A stretch of 64,000 bases of DNA. Source: Artemisia argyi (taxonomy: Eukaryota > Streptophyta > Magnoliopsida > Asterales > Asteraceae). The stretch's first letter is position 1; each line of letters begins with the position of its first letter. Under the pieces are notes generated by a model. The model was not told where the DNA came from and searched no databases. It was given only the letters and a program-made list of their open reading frames with translations. The stretch is from contig CM060692.1 of the NCBI GenBank assembly GCA_030686995.1, positions 123,623,296 to 123,687,295 of the forward strand, in the 5' to 3' direction. Positions 26,404 through 37,590 of this stretch are shown piece after piece. Both the position numbers and the translations under genes were made by a program.

Positions 26404-28173
26404 GTGATGTCGACAGCCTCAGATGACATTCAAGCTGCTGGGTCTGACACCCGACCCCCAATGCTGGACAGAACTGACTATGAATCATGGGCACAAAGGA
26501 TTCGTCTCTATTGCTTGGGTAAGGAAAATGGAGTTAACATCTTGAAATCCATTGATGAGGGACCCTTTCAAATGGGCACCACTAGAGACACGGTCGCAGC
26601 TACTGAAGAACAACCTGCTGTAGTTGGTCCAGATAGACCTCGCACCTACAATGAGCTATCAGATGAAGAAAAGAAACGCTATGATGCCGACATCAGAGCA
26701 TCGAATATTGTCATTCAAGGGCTTCCTAAAGATGTCTACAAACTTATCAACTACAACACAGAAGCCAAAGCTGTCTGGGATAACGTAAAAATGCTTCTTG
26801 CGGGGTCTGAGTTAACCAAAGAAGATCGGGAGTCTCAGCTATACGATGAATTTGAGCATTTCAAAATGAACCCAGGTGAAAGCATCACTGACTATTACGT
26901 TAGATTTCACAAGCTGGTCAATGATATGAGGTCCATCAAGATGACAATGCCCAATATTCAGCTTAATTCTAAATTCGTGAATAACATGGCACCGGAATGG
27001 GATAGGTTTGTTACAGCTGTTAAACTCAACAAAGTTCTCAGGCATACTAATCATGAACAACTCTATGCATATCTCCAACAACATGAGAAACATGCTGCTT
27101 ATGATCGGTTAATGCGAGAAAAACTCAATCCCTCAACAGCAAATGAATCTCTTGCCTTTGTCTCTAATGTTCAACAACTTACCCAGTCTTCAAATGATCA
27201 ATCTCAACCACTACAACCTTCTTCCAAGTCTACGCCAACAAATGGTCAATCACCAACTCCCTCACCATCTGCTTTGAACACCCATCTGGACTCTGGGTAT
27301 TCTCACACTGACATGATGATTGATAATCTCTCCAACCAAGTCTCTTTACTAGTCCAACAGTTCAGGGCTGTACTTCCACCAACTAATAACCAACTTAGGA
27401 CTTCGTCTAACCCATGTAATCAGGCAATCATAGAAGATGGTAGGTTGGTGGTGCAGAATGTGCAAGGAAGACAAAACCTCAATCAAAGAAATGCTGGTAG
27501 AGAAAATGGGCAGTACAGAGTTGGGAATGCTCTTCAAGTACAAGCTAAGCAGCCTAAGTATTATAACTATGGAGGGTTGGGCCACATAGCTAGGAATTGC
27601 ACTCACCCAAAGCGTCCTCAAAACTCTGAGTACTTCAAGGACAAGATGTTGCTAATGCAGGAGCAAGAGAATGGGACTGCTTTGGATGAAGAAGCTCTGC
27701 TCTTTCTGGCTGGTGATGACGGGAACACGTTTGATGCTGATGTGGATGATCAGCCTGTTCAGGACATGGCACTAAATGATCCTAACATCTTTCAAGTTGA
27801 AGAATGTGATGCATTTGACTCAGATGTTGATGACGAACCTACAGCTCAAACCATCTTCATGGCTAATCTATCTGCTACTGCCTCCTCTCCACAGCATTCT
27901 GACTCTTCCATCACATCTGCTATTTCTGAGGTACCAACATCACTTAATCCTAATCTGAATAATCCTACCAACTCACGGGGGGTTTGTGACTCTGTACAAC
28001 TCAAGAATATTGACAACACAGACACCACTGATATGGGAAATACCAATAATATCCCATATGAAAGGTATGTGAATGACAATAGACTACCAGTTGTACCAAG
28101 TGAACGCCGTCTGTTGATTCTAGTGCACATGAGCTACATGAGTACACTATATACAACCCTGATGATTCCTTGA
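26404..28173 (+). CDS. copia Gag (degraded zinc knuckle)
   Basis: 589 codons from ATG 26407 (MSTASDDIQ) or the preceding 26404. Residues 20-60 carry the LDRTDYESWAQRIRLYC block and 100-250 the capsid-like helices (LYDEFEHFKMNPGESITDYYVRF is typical of UBN2/retrotransposon gag_2 proteins). Near residue 385-400 lies the nucleocapsid zinc knuckle, but the first two Cys have become Tyr (YYNYGGLGHIARNC), so metal binding should be lost. A long acidic tail follows. A one-base shift near 28155 separates it from the next ORF, which in related elements appears to continue the same frame. Confidence 0.9.
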   Translation: MMSTASDDIQAAGSDTRPPMLDRTDYESWAQRIRLYCLGKENGVNILKSIDEGPFQMGTTRDTVAATEEQPAVVGPDRPRTYNELSDEEKKRYDADIRASNIVIQGLPKDVYKLINYNTEAKAVWDNVKMLLAGSELTKEDRESQLYDEFEHFKMNPGESITDYYVRFHKLVNDMRSIKMTMPNIQLNSKFVNNMAPEWDRFVTAVKLNKVLRHTNHEQLYAYLQQHEKHAAYDRLMREKLNPSTANESLAFVSNVQQLTQSSNDQSQPLQPSSKSTPTNGQSPTPSPSALNTHLDSGYSHTDMMIDNLSNQVSLLVQQFRAVLPPTNNQLRTSSNPCNQAIIEDGRLVVQNVQGRQNLNQRNAGRENGQYRVGNALQVQAKQPKYYNYGGLGHIARNCTHPKRPQNSEYFKDKMLLMQEQENGTALDEEALLFLAGDDGNTFDADVDDQPVQDMALNDPNIFQVEECDAFDSDVDDEPTAQTIFMANLSATASSPQHSDSSITSAISEVPTSLNPNLNNPTNSRGVCDSVQLKNIDNTDTTDMGNTNNIPYERYVNDNRLPVVPSERRLLILVHMSYMSTLYTTLMIP

Positions 28174-28493
28174 CCACTAGAGTTAACATCCTTAAGGATC
28201 AGGTGACTATATATGAACAGCGTGCTAAATTTGAGCTTAATGAACGTGAGCAAAAAATGGAATGGCAAATGCGTACTTACATATCTGAAAACAATTCCAA
28301 ACAAGAAACATTGAAAAGGGAGTTAGTGTCTTTGAAAAAACAATTGGATCAAACTGTTAAACAAAAACAAGAAATTCAAAAGGGTTTGACTTCAATCAAA
28401 CTTGAATACAAAGATAAAGAGACTAAACTTCTAGATGATTTCTCAAAACTCAAAATGTTGAAAAATAAATTGGAAGATAAGTTGTACACATAA
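28170..28493 (+). CDS. copia extra ORF, coiled-coil segment 1
   Basis: 107 codons, almost entirely predicted helix by eye: heptad-like Leu/Ile spacing with Glu/Lys (ERELEQK-type runs, LKRELVSLKKQLDQTVKQKQ). It begins RVNILKDQVTIYEQRAKFELNEREQKM, a block I recognise from Anthemideae copia polyproteins. It lies directly after gag, out of frame by one base, and ends at TAA 28491-28493. Probably one part of a longer Gag extension split by mutation; function unknown. Confidence 0.75.
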   Translation: MTTRVNILKDQVTIYEQRAKFELNEREQKMEWQMRTYISENNSKQETLKRELVSLKKQLDQTVKQKQEIQKGLTSIKLEYKDKETKLLDDFSKLKMLKNKLEDKLYT

Positions 28494-28636
28494 GGCCAAA
28501 CCATTCAATCTGCTCAAATGATGCAAAACCATAGGAAATAAGTGATGAATTTAGTGAACAGGATGCCTCTAAGCCTAAAGCCAAATTCCTTAGAAATGGT
28601 ATAGGTGCTCAACCTGCATTATATGATGCAAACACT

Positions 28637-30769
28637 ATGCTTGAACCTAACCATGCCCCTCCTGATGTGAGATCCTATGACGAGATTGATGAGGCAGAGG
28701 ATAGAACTAGGCAAAAACTTGCTGAACGATTAAAGAATCCTCAGTGCATAGCAAAAAATATTGTGTTTCACTATGACTATGCTAATGACAATCATTCAGC
28801 CATTTTTGTTCCTCAAAAGAGAATCCTCCCTGACAAAGTTTTTTGGAATATAGACATTGAGAAAATGAAAGCTGAAAGAATTGTGGGTAACACACGCACT
28901 ATCTTTAGGATTGCTGACCCAACGATTTATCCCCTTAACACACCTAGGCACCTTGTACCATTTACTCTTCCCACACAGTGTAATACTCTAATTGGGTTAT
29001 ATGTTCTAGGTCAATTGTTTAATGATTTTGAGAAAACATGTAAAATGAGAATTACACCAACAGGGATTACGGAAGGCGAAAGGGGCTTTGAGCAAACAAA
29101 ACAGTGTTACCTAACTGAAGTCATGCCATTTTTCAAACTTCTCAAAGAACATTTTGAGGGCCTTAAAAATACCATTAATGATGATGTGACTCAAATGAAA
29201 AAGGTTTTTAAAGATGTGGAAAGTGAGGGTAACCAATTAGCTATTGATCTTAAATACAGTGAAATTGACAGGAAAAACATTCTCATTATGAATGAAAACT
29301 TGCTTGCTAATTGCATTGCACAAGATGTGTTTTACACTGTAACCGACTCAGCATTATCTGCTCGACAATTTCATGAAATGTCGATCACTTTGAATGTCTT
29401 CCAGAATCGTGTAATTGAGCTTGAGGGGGAGAATTACAAGCTTAATGAAAAAATTCAAAACGACGACCATGATAACATGGTCAGGAATTTCTCAAAACTA
29501 GAAGTTGATAATCTTAACTTACAACTTAAATATCAACATCTAGAAGAAAGCATAAAAATATCAAATGCCAAGACATCTTCGGATGCTCCTGAGTTTGACA
29601 CATGTTTTGAATTAGCCAAAAAGGATGAAGTAATTCAAGCTCACTCAAACACGATTCGGAAATTGAAGGTCCAAATTGCACAATTAAAGTCTAACATGGG
29701 CAATGTAACCAATACTAGTCACCAAATGTCACTAGATTCTCAAAATTTTCAGAAACCAGACATCATTAATGTATTGCAACATGAGAATGAGTGGCTTCGT
29801 GCTGAAATGTCAAACACTAAACAACGTTACAAAGAGTTATTTGAGTCTATTAAGATAACACGTGACCAAAACAATGACAGAGTCACTTCTTTGTTAAACG
29901 AGAATGAGAATCTAAGGACTATGGTGAAAGGTAAAATGCCTGTTGTGTCATGTGATCATGCAATTTCCAATGCTCATGTTTGTAAGAAATATGCGTGTGA
30001 TGCCCTGAACATCTCTCTTCCCTTTAGGAACAATAAGTTAGTTCATAGCAACTATCTTAGACATCTTAAGGATTGCCTTGTCATACTTAGTGAAACTATT
30101 GAAAATGAGAGGTTGTCTAAACCGCTGGATGATGTTGTTGTTGGTGCATGCTTCCTCACTAATAGAGCCCAGGAATTATTAGAATACGCTATAGGAACAT
30201 GCCCCAAGAATGATAACATATCGGACAGGTCGCTTGCGTCACACTCTAAAGTTGACAACAAACATGTCATATTTAATCATCTCCAAATCATGCCACAATC
30301 CAACACCATGATTACTGGTAAACAAGTAGCAATTAAGCATACTAATGTTCCCGTCATTGCTTCTATAGGAGTAACCGGTGTATCTAAAGCTAGCAAGTCA
30401 CAGCCTAGGTGCAATACAAAGAATGATAGGACTTTGCCGGCTAAGAGTGCACTTATGAAGGAAGTAGAAGAATCCTCTAGGAACAATAAAGTTATGATTA
30501 ATGAAAGGAATCGAGTTGAATCAAACATTTGTATTAACAATGATGTAATTAATTCGAATTCTGGGGCTATTTGTAAAACTTGTGACGAATGTTTATTTTT
30601 TGGTAATCATGATGCTTGTGTTGTGTCCTTCTTGAAATCCACTATGCAATCTCCGGTCATGAATGCTTCAAGTGTTAAAAGGGTAAAACAAGTATGGAAT
30701 AAAACAGGAAAAGTGTTCACTAATGTTGGTTATAAATGGAGACCTACTAGAAGGAAATTCACCTTATGA
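28637..30769 (+). CDS. copia extra ORF, coiled-coil segment 2, function unknown
   Basis: 710 codons between gag and protease, where copia elements normally have none. The first 150 residues include a globular-looking part (RTIFRIADPTIYPLNTPRHLVPF, ITPTGITEGERGFEQTKQCYLTEVMPFFKLLKEHF). Residues about 150-420 form long coiled coils with regular hydrophobic heptads. The C-terminus has Cys pairs (CKTCDECLFFGNHDACV, a possible zinc site at about 655-675) and the repeated KWRPTRRKF / KWRPTGRMF box that runs on past the stop at 30767. No enzyme motif is seen. Occurs in the same place in Tanacetum copia annotations as I recall them. Perhaps a structural particle protein. Confidence 0.8.
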   Translation: MLEPNHAPPDVRSYDEIDEAEDRTRQKLAERLKNPQCIAKNIVFHYDYANDNHSAIFVPQKRILPDKVFWNIDIEKMKAERIVGNTRTIFRIADPTIYPLNTPRHLVPFTLPTQCNTLIGLYVLGQLFNDFEKTCKMRITPTGITEGERGFEQTKQCYLTEVMPFFKLLKEHFEGLKNTINDDVTQMKKVFKDVESEGNQLAIDLKYSEIDRKNILIMNENLLANCIAQDVFYTVTDSALSARQFHEMSITLNVFQNRVIELEGENYKLNEKIQNDDHDNMVRNFSKLEVDNLNLQLKYQHLEESIKISNAKTSSDAPEFDTCFELAKKDEVIQAHSNTIRKLKVQIAQLKSNMGNVTNTSHQMSLDSQNFQKPDIINVLQHENEWLRAEMSNTKQRYKELFESIKITRDQNNDRVTSLLNENENLRTMVKGKMPVVSCDHAISNAHVCKKYACDALNISLPFRNNKLVHSNYLRHLKDCLVILSETIENERLSKPLDDVVVGACFLTNRAQELLEYAIGTCPKNDNISDRSLASHSKVDNKHVIFNHLQIMPQSNTMITGKQVAIKHTNVPVIASIGVTGVSKASKSQPRCNTKNDRTLPAKSALMKEVEESSRNNKVMINERNRVESNICINNDVINSNSGAICKTCDECLFFGNHDACVVSFLKSTMQSPVMNASSVKRVKQVWNKTGKVFTNVGYKWRPTRRKFTL

Positions 30770-31821
30770 GAAAAGTGCCCATTGACTAGGATCACTAACG
30801 CCAAAGTTGTGCCAATTAAGAAATGGAGACCTACTGGTAGAATGTTCCCAGTAGAAGCACTTAGTACCACTCCTAGGTCTAGTGCATCAAAATGTGAAAT
30901 TTCCACTGATAGATCCGTGACATATGATAATCCAATACTTGTGTGTGCTAACCAAACGGACCCCAACTGCTTGTGGGGCTCCAGCTTTTTCAGTTATCCA
31001 CCATTGTCTGGTTTCAAATGCAGGTCGTACAAATCGTCCTTTGGTATTTGGACTCAGGCTACTCAAAACATATGACTGGAGATCGCTCGCGGCTCAAGAA
31101 TTTTGTGGAAAAGTTCATTGGTACGGTCAGATTCGGGAACGACCATTTTGGATCTATAATGGGTTATGGTGATTACGTCTTTGGAGACTGTGTGATATCC
31201 AGAGTATACTACGTGGAAGGACTTGGACATAATCTATTTTCTGTTGGTCAATTCTGTGACTCTGATCTTGAAGTTGCCTTCAGAAAGCACACCTGTTTTG
31301 TTAGAGAATTAGATGGAGTAGATCTCCTCAAAGGTAGTCGGGGCACTAACCTTTATACCATCTCTATTGAAGACATGTTGCGGTCCTCTCCAATTTGTTT
31401 GCTTTCAAAAGCCTCTAAGAACAAATCATGGTTGTGGCATCATCGTTTAAACCATTTGAACTTCGGTACCATCAATGAACTCACACATAAGGATCTTGTT
31501 CGAGGTTTGCCCAGACTTAAGTATGAAAAATATCATCTATGTTCCGCATGTCAAATGGGCAAGAGCAAAAAGCATACCCATAAACCCAAAACTGTCAATT
31601 CCATCATGGAAGTCCTACATACTCTTCACATGGATCTCTATGGACCAATGAGGATTCAAAGTATCAACGGAAAGAAATATGTGCTTGTTATCGTTGATGA
31701 TCATTCTCATTTCACGTGGGTAAAGTTTCTACGATCAAAAGATGAAACTCTGGAAATCATCATCAAACTCATCAAGCTTGTTACACACAGAAATATGTAC
31801 TCCTATGTTTCTTTGGGCTGA
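30770..31821 (+). pseudogene. copia protease and N-terminal integrase (core deleted)
   Basis: After the stop of the coiled-coil ORF the frame resumes by about 31030 with the protease active-site segment WYLDSGYSKHMTG, then the conserved GLGHNLFSVGQFCDSDLEV block, the GAG-pre-integrase HHCC zinc region (LWHHRLNHLNFGTINEL ... CSACQMGKSKK) and the first catalytic Asp of integrase (HMDLYGPM). After [12 protein letters not shown] the sequence jumps at about 31785-31795 to [12 protein letters not shown], in a different frame, skipping the segment with the second Asp and the Glu (no PQQNG). Integrase is therefore inactive. Confidence 0.88.
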
Positions 31822-34117
31822 GGCAATTGCAACAGCTTGTTGCATACAGAACCGATCCTTGATACATCCTCTCCAGTGCAAGACTCCATATGAACTGGTT
31901 CATGGTAGAAAACCAAATCTTTCGTTTCTTCGAGTATTTGGTGCATTATGCTATCCAACAAATGACAGTGAAGACCTTGAGAAACTCAAGGCCAAGGCTG
32001 ACATTGGTTTCTTCGTTGGCTATGCTCCAGAACGAAAGGGGTACCGAATCTACAACAAACGTACCAGAGACATAATGGAAACAATCCACGTTACTTTCGA
32101 TGAGCTGACTGAGCAACCGGTTCCTGAACGATCAAGTTCTGGACTCGTACATAACCTTTTGTCTCCTGGACCTATAAGCTCTAGGCTTGTACAGAATCCC
32201 GCTCCTACTACTCCTTTTGTACCTCCTACAAGTGAGGATTGGAAGAAACTGTTTGACCCAATGTTTGATGAATACTTTGAACATCAAAACGTGAATGCTC
32301 CTGAAGCCACAGTCGTTCCACAACCAGCTGGGGTAGCTAATGTCCCAGATGTTAATGCTGGGCCATCCACTTCGTTATCATGGGATCCTGAAGCCCCCAC
32401 CATCAGTCGTTCAGTTACCACATCTAATGGTCAATATTCGTTTGTACAACGAGTAGCAGCTGTGGATAACTCGTTTGAAGTAAATCCTTTCGCTCCACCC
32501 GATAATGAGCCGTTTGTTAACATCTTTGCTCCTGAATCGTCAAATGATGCTACATCCTTAGACGAATCTAACACGGCTACATCAGTTCCCTATCCTCAAC
32601 CCCATGAACACCTTAGGAAATGGACAAATGATCACCCAATTGACAACATTATTGGAAACCCTTCTCGTCCGGTATCAACTCGTAAGCAACTTGCAACCGA
32701 CGCATTGTGGTGCTTCTTCAATTCTGTCCTCTCTAAAGTTGAGCCTAAAGATTTCAAGGATGCAATGTCTAAACACTTATGGTTCACTGCTATGGTGGAT
32801 GAAATTCATGAGTTTGATCGACTTGAAGTATGGGAATTAGTACCACCTCCCGATTGTGCTATGATAATCATTACCCTCAAATGGATATTTAAAGTTAAAC
32901 TTGATGAGCATGGAGATGTACTGAAGAACAAGGCTAGGCTCGTGGCAAAAGGATATCATCAAGAAGAAGGAATTGACTTTGAAGAATCCTTCGCACCTGT
33001 TGCTAGAATTGAAGCCATAAGAATATTTCTAGCCAATGCTGCAAGTCAGAATATGGTGGTTTATCAAATGGATGTTAAGACTGCATTCTTAAATGGCGAT
33101 CTAAAAGAGGTGGTGTATGTAAGCCAACCCGAAGGATTTGTGGATCCAGAACGTCCTAACTATGTGTATCGGTTAAAGAAGGCTCTTTATGGGCTTAAGC
33201 AAGCTCCTAGGGCGTGGTACGACACCTTGTCAAAATTCCTTCTTGCTAACAAGTTTTCCAAAGGTGCTGTTGATCCTACACTATTTACCAGAAAAACAGG
33301 AAAAAACTTTCTTCATGTACAAATCTACATTGATGATATCCTATTTGCCTCATCTGATCCTAAAGAGTGTGATCGTTACTCCCAAGAGATGAGTTCTGAG
33401 TTCCAGATGTCCATGATGGGTCAAATGTCTTTCTTTCTAGGCTTGAAAATATCTCAAAATCCCAATGGCATCTTCATCAATCAATCCAAGTATGCTAATG
33501 AAATTTTGAGGAAATTTGGATTCGATTCCTGTGACTCAGTTGATATTCCTATGATTGAAAGATCAAAACTAGATGAAGATGATGTAGGGATCCCGGTCGA
33601 ACAAAACACGTATCGAAGCATGGTTGGTTTCTTAATGTATCTTACTGCTAGCAGACCGGATCTTCTGTTTGCAGTTTGCATGTGTGCTCGGTATCAATCC
33701 AAACCTACCAAGAAACACCTGGAAGTTGTCAAGAGAGTCTTTTGGTACCTTAAAGGAACAATCCACATGGGCCTATGGTACCCCAAAGACACTTCTATGG
33801 CGCTCACAGCCTATTCTGATGCTGACCATGCGGGATGTCAAGATACTCGTCGAAGTACATCTGGGGGTGCTCAGTTATTGGGTAATAAGCTAGTCAGTTG
33901 GTCTTCAAAGAAACAAATGAGTACATTAATCTCCTCCACAGAGGCTGAATACATTGCCATGTCCTTGTGCTGTGCTCAGATCTTATGGATGAGATCTCAA
34001 CTTTCGGATTATGGCTTCGTATGCAACAAGATTCCCATGTACTGTGACAACAAAAGTGCAATTGCACTCTGCTGCAACAATGTCCAACACTCAAGGACTA
34101 AGCACATTGACATTTGA
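31742..34117 (+). CDS. copia integrase C-terminus, reverse transcriptase and RNase H
   Basis: One open frame of about 790 codons. In order: [12 protein letters not shown] and [11 protein letters not shown] (integrase C-terminal), [15 protein letters not shown], a variable acidic linker, then reverse transcriptase ([60 protein letters not shown], catalytic YIDD in place of the commoner YVDD) and RNase H with its acidic residues in [16 protein letters not shown] and YCDNKSAI. It ends after KHIDI at a TGA (34115-34117) where Arg is expected; [17 protein letters not shown] and ADIFTKAL continue in frame beyond it, so the last 50 residues are lost. Confidence 0.92.
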   Translation: MKLWKSSSNSSSLLHTEICTPMFLWAEAIATACCIQNRSLIHPLQCKTPYELVHGRKPNLSFLRVFGALCYPTNDSEDLEKLKAKADIGFFVGYAPERKGYRIYNKRTRDIMETIHVTFDELTEQPVPERSSSGLVHNLLSPGPISSRLVQNPAPTTPFVPPTSEDWKKLFDPMFDEYFEHQNVNAPEATVVPQPAGVANVPDVNAGPSTSLSWDPEAPTISRSVTTSNGQYSFVQRVAAVDNSFEVNPFAPPDNEPFVNIFAPESSNDATSLDESNTATSVPYPQPHEHLRKWTNDHPIDNIIGNPSRPVSTRKQLATDALWCFFNSVLSKVEPKDFKDAMSKHLWFTAMVDEIHEFDRLEVWELVPPPDCAMIIITLKWIFKVKLDEHGDVLKNKARLVAKGYHQEEGIDFEESFAPVARIEAIRIFLANAASQNMVVYQMDVKTAFLNGDLKEVVYVSQPEGFVDPERPNYVYRLKKALYGLKQAPRAWYDTLSKFLLANKFSKGAVDPTLFTRKTGKNFLHVQIYIDDILFASSDPKECDRYSQEMSSEFQMSMMGQMSFFLGLKISQNPNGIFINQSKYANEILRKFGFDSCDSVDIPMIERSKLDEDDVGIPVEQNTYRSMVGFLMYLTASRPDLLFAVCMCARYQSKPTKKHLEVVKRVFWYLKGTIHMGLWYPKDTSMALTAYSDADHAGCQDTRRSTSGGAQLLGNKLVSWSSKKQMSTLISSTEAEYIAMSLCCAQILWMRSQLSDYGFVCNKIPMYCDNKSAIALCCNNVQHSRTKHIDI

Positions 34118-37100
34118 CATCACTTCATCAGGGAGCAAGTTGAGAAAGGAATTGTGGAACTTTACTTCGTGAGGACTGAGTTCCAGCTAGCTGATATCTT
34201 CACCAAAGCACTTTTTAGGGACCGGTTTCATCCTCCCTCGTCTTGGTAAGAAGAGTCTCACGCTTGAGGATCTCTTAAGTCTTCAGGAAGACCAGGAGGA
34301 GTAAAGGAGTTGCTTCACATATCCTTTGTACATAGTATTAAAACAAAAAGAAAATAGAAAAACATAAAATCTTCAAAATCCATAAAATCATAAAAACCAA
34401 AAATATTCTTCTCTCGACATGTCTCCTGTGTAATCAATAGTATGTACGTTTCTAGAAATGTCATTCAATAATGACACAGAAACATACATATGCTTGAGCA
34501 GGAGTTCTTCCTTTGAATAATACTTTTCTAAAACATGTCGTCTCTAAAAATATTCTTGAAAAATTATGGCTTGTAGTCATTTCAGGCTGCAACCCGGACT
34601 TCAAAAATATGGCTTGCTATTACTTCTGATAGCAACCCGTTTTTCAAAATGGGGAAAACTCGTCGCCAAAAAGACGGTTGTTCCTTTTATCGGGTGAAGT
34701 TCATCCGGGCATAGATTACTTTACATCCGTGCACCCTCAATCTAATGTACGCTTCACTGCATTATTTCTTGATAAAGAAGAGGAATTTTCTTTTTTGCCA
34801 AATACTTTCCCTTTTATGATTTTTCCGGAATGTATTTGTGCAAAAGTTGGTGGTACCATGAGATTTTGATTGAAAATCAAATTGAATCTGAATTTTGATA
34901 AAATTTTTCACTCAATCAATGACTTTAATATTTTATGAAAATATTTCAGTTTAACATCCGTCATTGATTGAGGGGGAGAGTGATTTCTCAAAATTTTATG
35001 TATCATTAAAAACTCTCCGCTTTGTACAAAAACCTTGCAACAAAACAATTTGTGATGGTTATGTGTCAGAATGAGAACATTTTCAAAGAGTTTTCGTTAA
35101 AACTTCAAATCTTTTGTAAACTCATCAAATCTGACACATAACAACCTCCCTCCCAGATTGAGGGGGAGCAATAAAAAGGTTCCTATTTTATCAGAAAATA
35201 TTAAAATTAACCGCATTTCTCTCATAAAAGTTTTCTAAATTATTTAAATCAATTGAGATCAAAAATCTCGATTGGTTTGAAATTTTTTGATCGGAGGAGA
35301 GAATGTGATTTAAATATGAAATCTGATAATCAAAAGTGATCTTTTAGACTCAATAAATAGGCTCCCACATATGTGCTAAACACTTTTGAATATCGATGCA
35401 CATATTGAGGGGGAGCATAAGGCGTTTGTGGAAGTTATACCAAAGACCGGCCATTTATCTTTATGCATGGAGTTATAAGGTTGGTTAAGGTTAGGTATGA
35501 ATTCCCATGATCCACCAGAACCGGAAGGATCTTCCCAGGGACAATCCTCTAGATAGATTAGAAGTCCTTAGGAATGATTGAAAAAAGGAGTAAAGTAAGA
35601 AAGGGAAGAGTGCGGACTGAGATAGAGCTAGGACTGGAACAAACCCAACAAGGTTCTAGTGGTGAAGTCTCGGTAAGCACTGAAGGGGTTGAAGAATGAA
35701 AAAGAAATGTAATGATAAAGGGTGAATAGAAATAGCCCTCCATATATTCAACCTTAGGGCAGAAACCGGGTTCAATGCATAATCTACTGGCGGTTACTAA
35801 GATAACACCGGTATTGAAGACAAGACGTCATGGACCCAGTGACGCACTGCACTAAACTTCCCAACCACTCAAGTTCTCTTAAAAGAGCTTGTTTCATTCT
35901 CACGGGGAACCCTGTGCAATGTATTGACCGCTCATTGCGAGCTATGTTGATACCTAAAACAGGAGATACCTCCCTAGTCTCCAGGAGCGGATCAAAATGC
36001 ACTATTGAGTCTAGAGCCAAAGAGATCATCCATAAATCTCGATAGGACACATTCCAAATATGCTTATTGTTTCACACAATGTGGAAAGTAAGATAAAATA
36101 TTTAGAGTCCTACGCATTATCCTTGTGGTATTGCCAGAACATCCGAGTGATATGAAAAGATTCACAATGAAGATGGAAATCCTTCTAGAGCGAACATCTT
36201 TCAAGCTCTTGGTAGGTGACATGTGAGATCCATCTTGGACCAAGTGACAACTGGAAAGCAATAATGGTGCGATTCAACATTGAATCAAACTTGTTCCAGG
36301 ATATGGATTGACGGATACTTTTGCAAAAACCTTTCAGTGTGCTCACAAACTAATTTTCGAGCACATTGATTGTGTACAGTATTTCAATCAAAAGTATTTT
36401 TGATGGAAATGTGATTCAAAGCTTAAAACTCTCGTCGTGTCTCAAAATGCTTATCATATGACACGCGAATGATTTATATAAATCAATTTCTCATCAATCC
36501 GTGAATATTTATTCACCGATTCACTCTATCGTGCTGTCTGCTTTGAGACGTTCCGGTATGAGAACATGCTAAGTATGAAGATTCCGAAGTGGATTCTTTG
36601 GAAAATTCATTACTACAAGCTGAAAATTCCTGTCAAGGAGAGTCTTCTTTAAAAGAGACTCTACCTGATCACAGGCCGGTTTTCACAAAACCGGAGGGTA
36701 GTCTGTCCTCGCAGAACGAATGACAAGGCCATATTCGTTCTATATCTTTATTGCTAACTGTTTTATTTCAGGGACACATATAAAGATGGCGTTGATGGCT
36801 CGTATTTCCAACTGAATCGGGTCAATCCATACCTCATGCTCACACATCCTCCTCACTATCAATGACGATGGGAGACTTGCTACAACAAATGTTGAGAGAC
36901 CACCAACAACGTTTCCGCAACTCTGATGAAAAAGTCTCCTGATCCACAACTCTTATGTTAAGTCTCCTGATCCAGTAGGGTGTGAGCATGAAGGTCCTTA
37001 AATGACTACATCACATGAAGGCGTTACAACTATGGATAAGCTTGGAGATTTACTATGGCTGATGATCTCAAAGAATCTCAAAGATCACATATCACAAAGG

Positions 37101-37240
37101 AATCCAAATCACAAGTTCATTTGCTTGAAGTACAAAGTGTGCAGAAAAGTGAAGAATCAAAACCTACGAGCTACAAAGACTAAAGAATGCTTGAAGATCA
37201 AAGAGCTTAATTTCCAAGGTGACCTCACTTAGGGGGAGAT
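34118..37240 (+). other. 3-kb non-coding tail of the copia element
   Basis: The first 150 bp are the severed RNase H C-terminus. The rest has no convincing ORF. GAGGGGGAG occurs at 34970, 35160, 35407 and, as AGGGGGAGA, at 37231 just before the LTR. The block 35520-36260 is clearly similar to the complement of about 61990-62690 in the copia element at the right edge (shared AAGAGCTTGTTTCATTCTCA and GTTCAACCTTAGGGCAGA or close variants), so this tail is a conserved family feature rather than random insertion. Confidence 0.7.
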
Positions 37241-37590
37241 TGTTAGGAATACAAATATTCCTGTAAAAGTCTCGGTCACCTAATTATTGTAATAGCATTA
37301 AGTTAGCTCGTAGTTAGTTTATATATTAGTTAGTTAGTATTAGTTTAAGTAACACCGTGGAAGAAGAACGGGTCTTTACCTACTGTATGCCTGATCCACA
37401 GCCTGGGTGTGGGCGTTTGTATCTTAGTATAAATACCCCTCTCCACATGTGGAGAGGGTTGGACCTTCATTCACTCTAATCTATTCTTTCCATTTTTCTC
37501 TCAAGGTTCCACTCTTTCTCCTTACTCTCTCTTCTAATGCCACACATAACCACAAGGTTTTCATGTTTCCAACTTGATTAGTATCCTACA
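37241..37590 (+). repeat. 3' LTR of the copia element
   Basis: A 350-bp copy of 25126-25476 with about eleven visible substitutions and one single-base gap; retains the TG...CA ends and the AGTATAAATACCCC TATA box. Confidence 0.92.

Larger units (their letters stand above)
25126..37590 (+). mobile_element. Ty1/copia retrotransposon with an extra coiled-coil ORF (12.5 kb)
   Basis: LTRs of about 350 bp (25126-25476, 37241-37590) begin TGTTAGGAATAC; the 3' copy ends CCTACA, while the 5' copy ends CCTATA. Flanks AAATA and GAATA are a 5-bp duplication with one change. A primer-binding site TGGTATCAAGAGCC (initiator tRNA-Met type) follows the 5' LTR, and AGGGGGAGA precedes the 3' LTR. Order: 0.9-kb leader, gag, two coiled-coil ORFs, protease-integrase, reverse transcriptase-RNase H, 3-kb non-coding tail. 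About eleven LTR differences are seen by eye, so it is not very recent. Frameshifts and a deleted integrase core make this copy non-autonomous. Confidence 0.95.

Noticed and set aside
36740..37232. Short ORFs at the end of the copia tail as a possible env-like gene
   Set aside because: Small, on both strands, with no signal peptide or conserved block.
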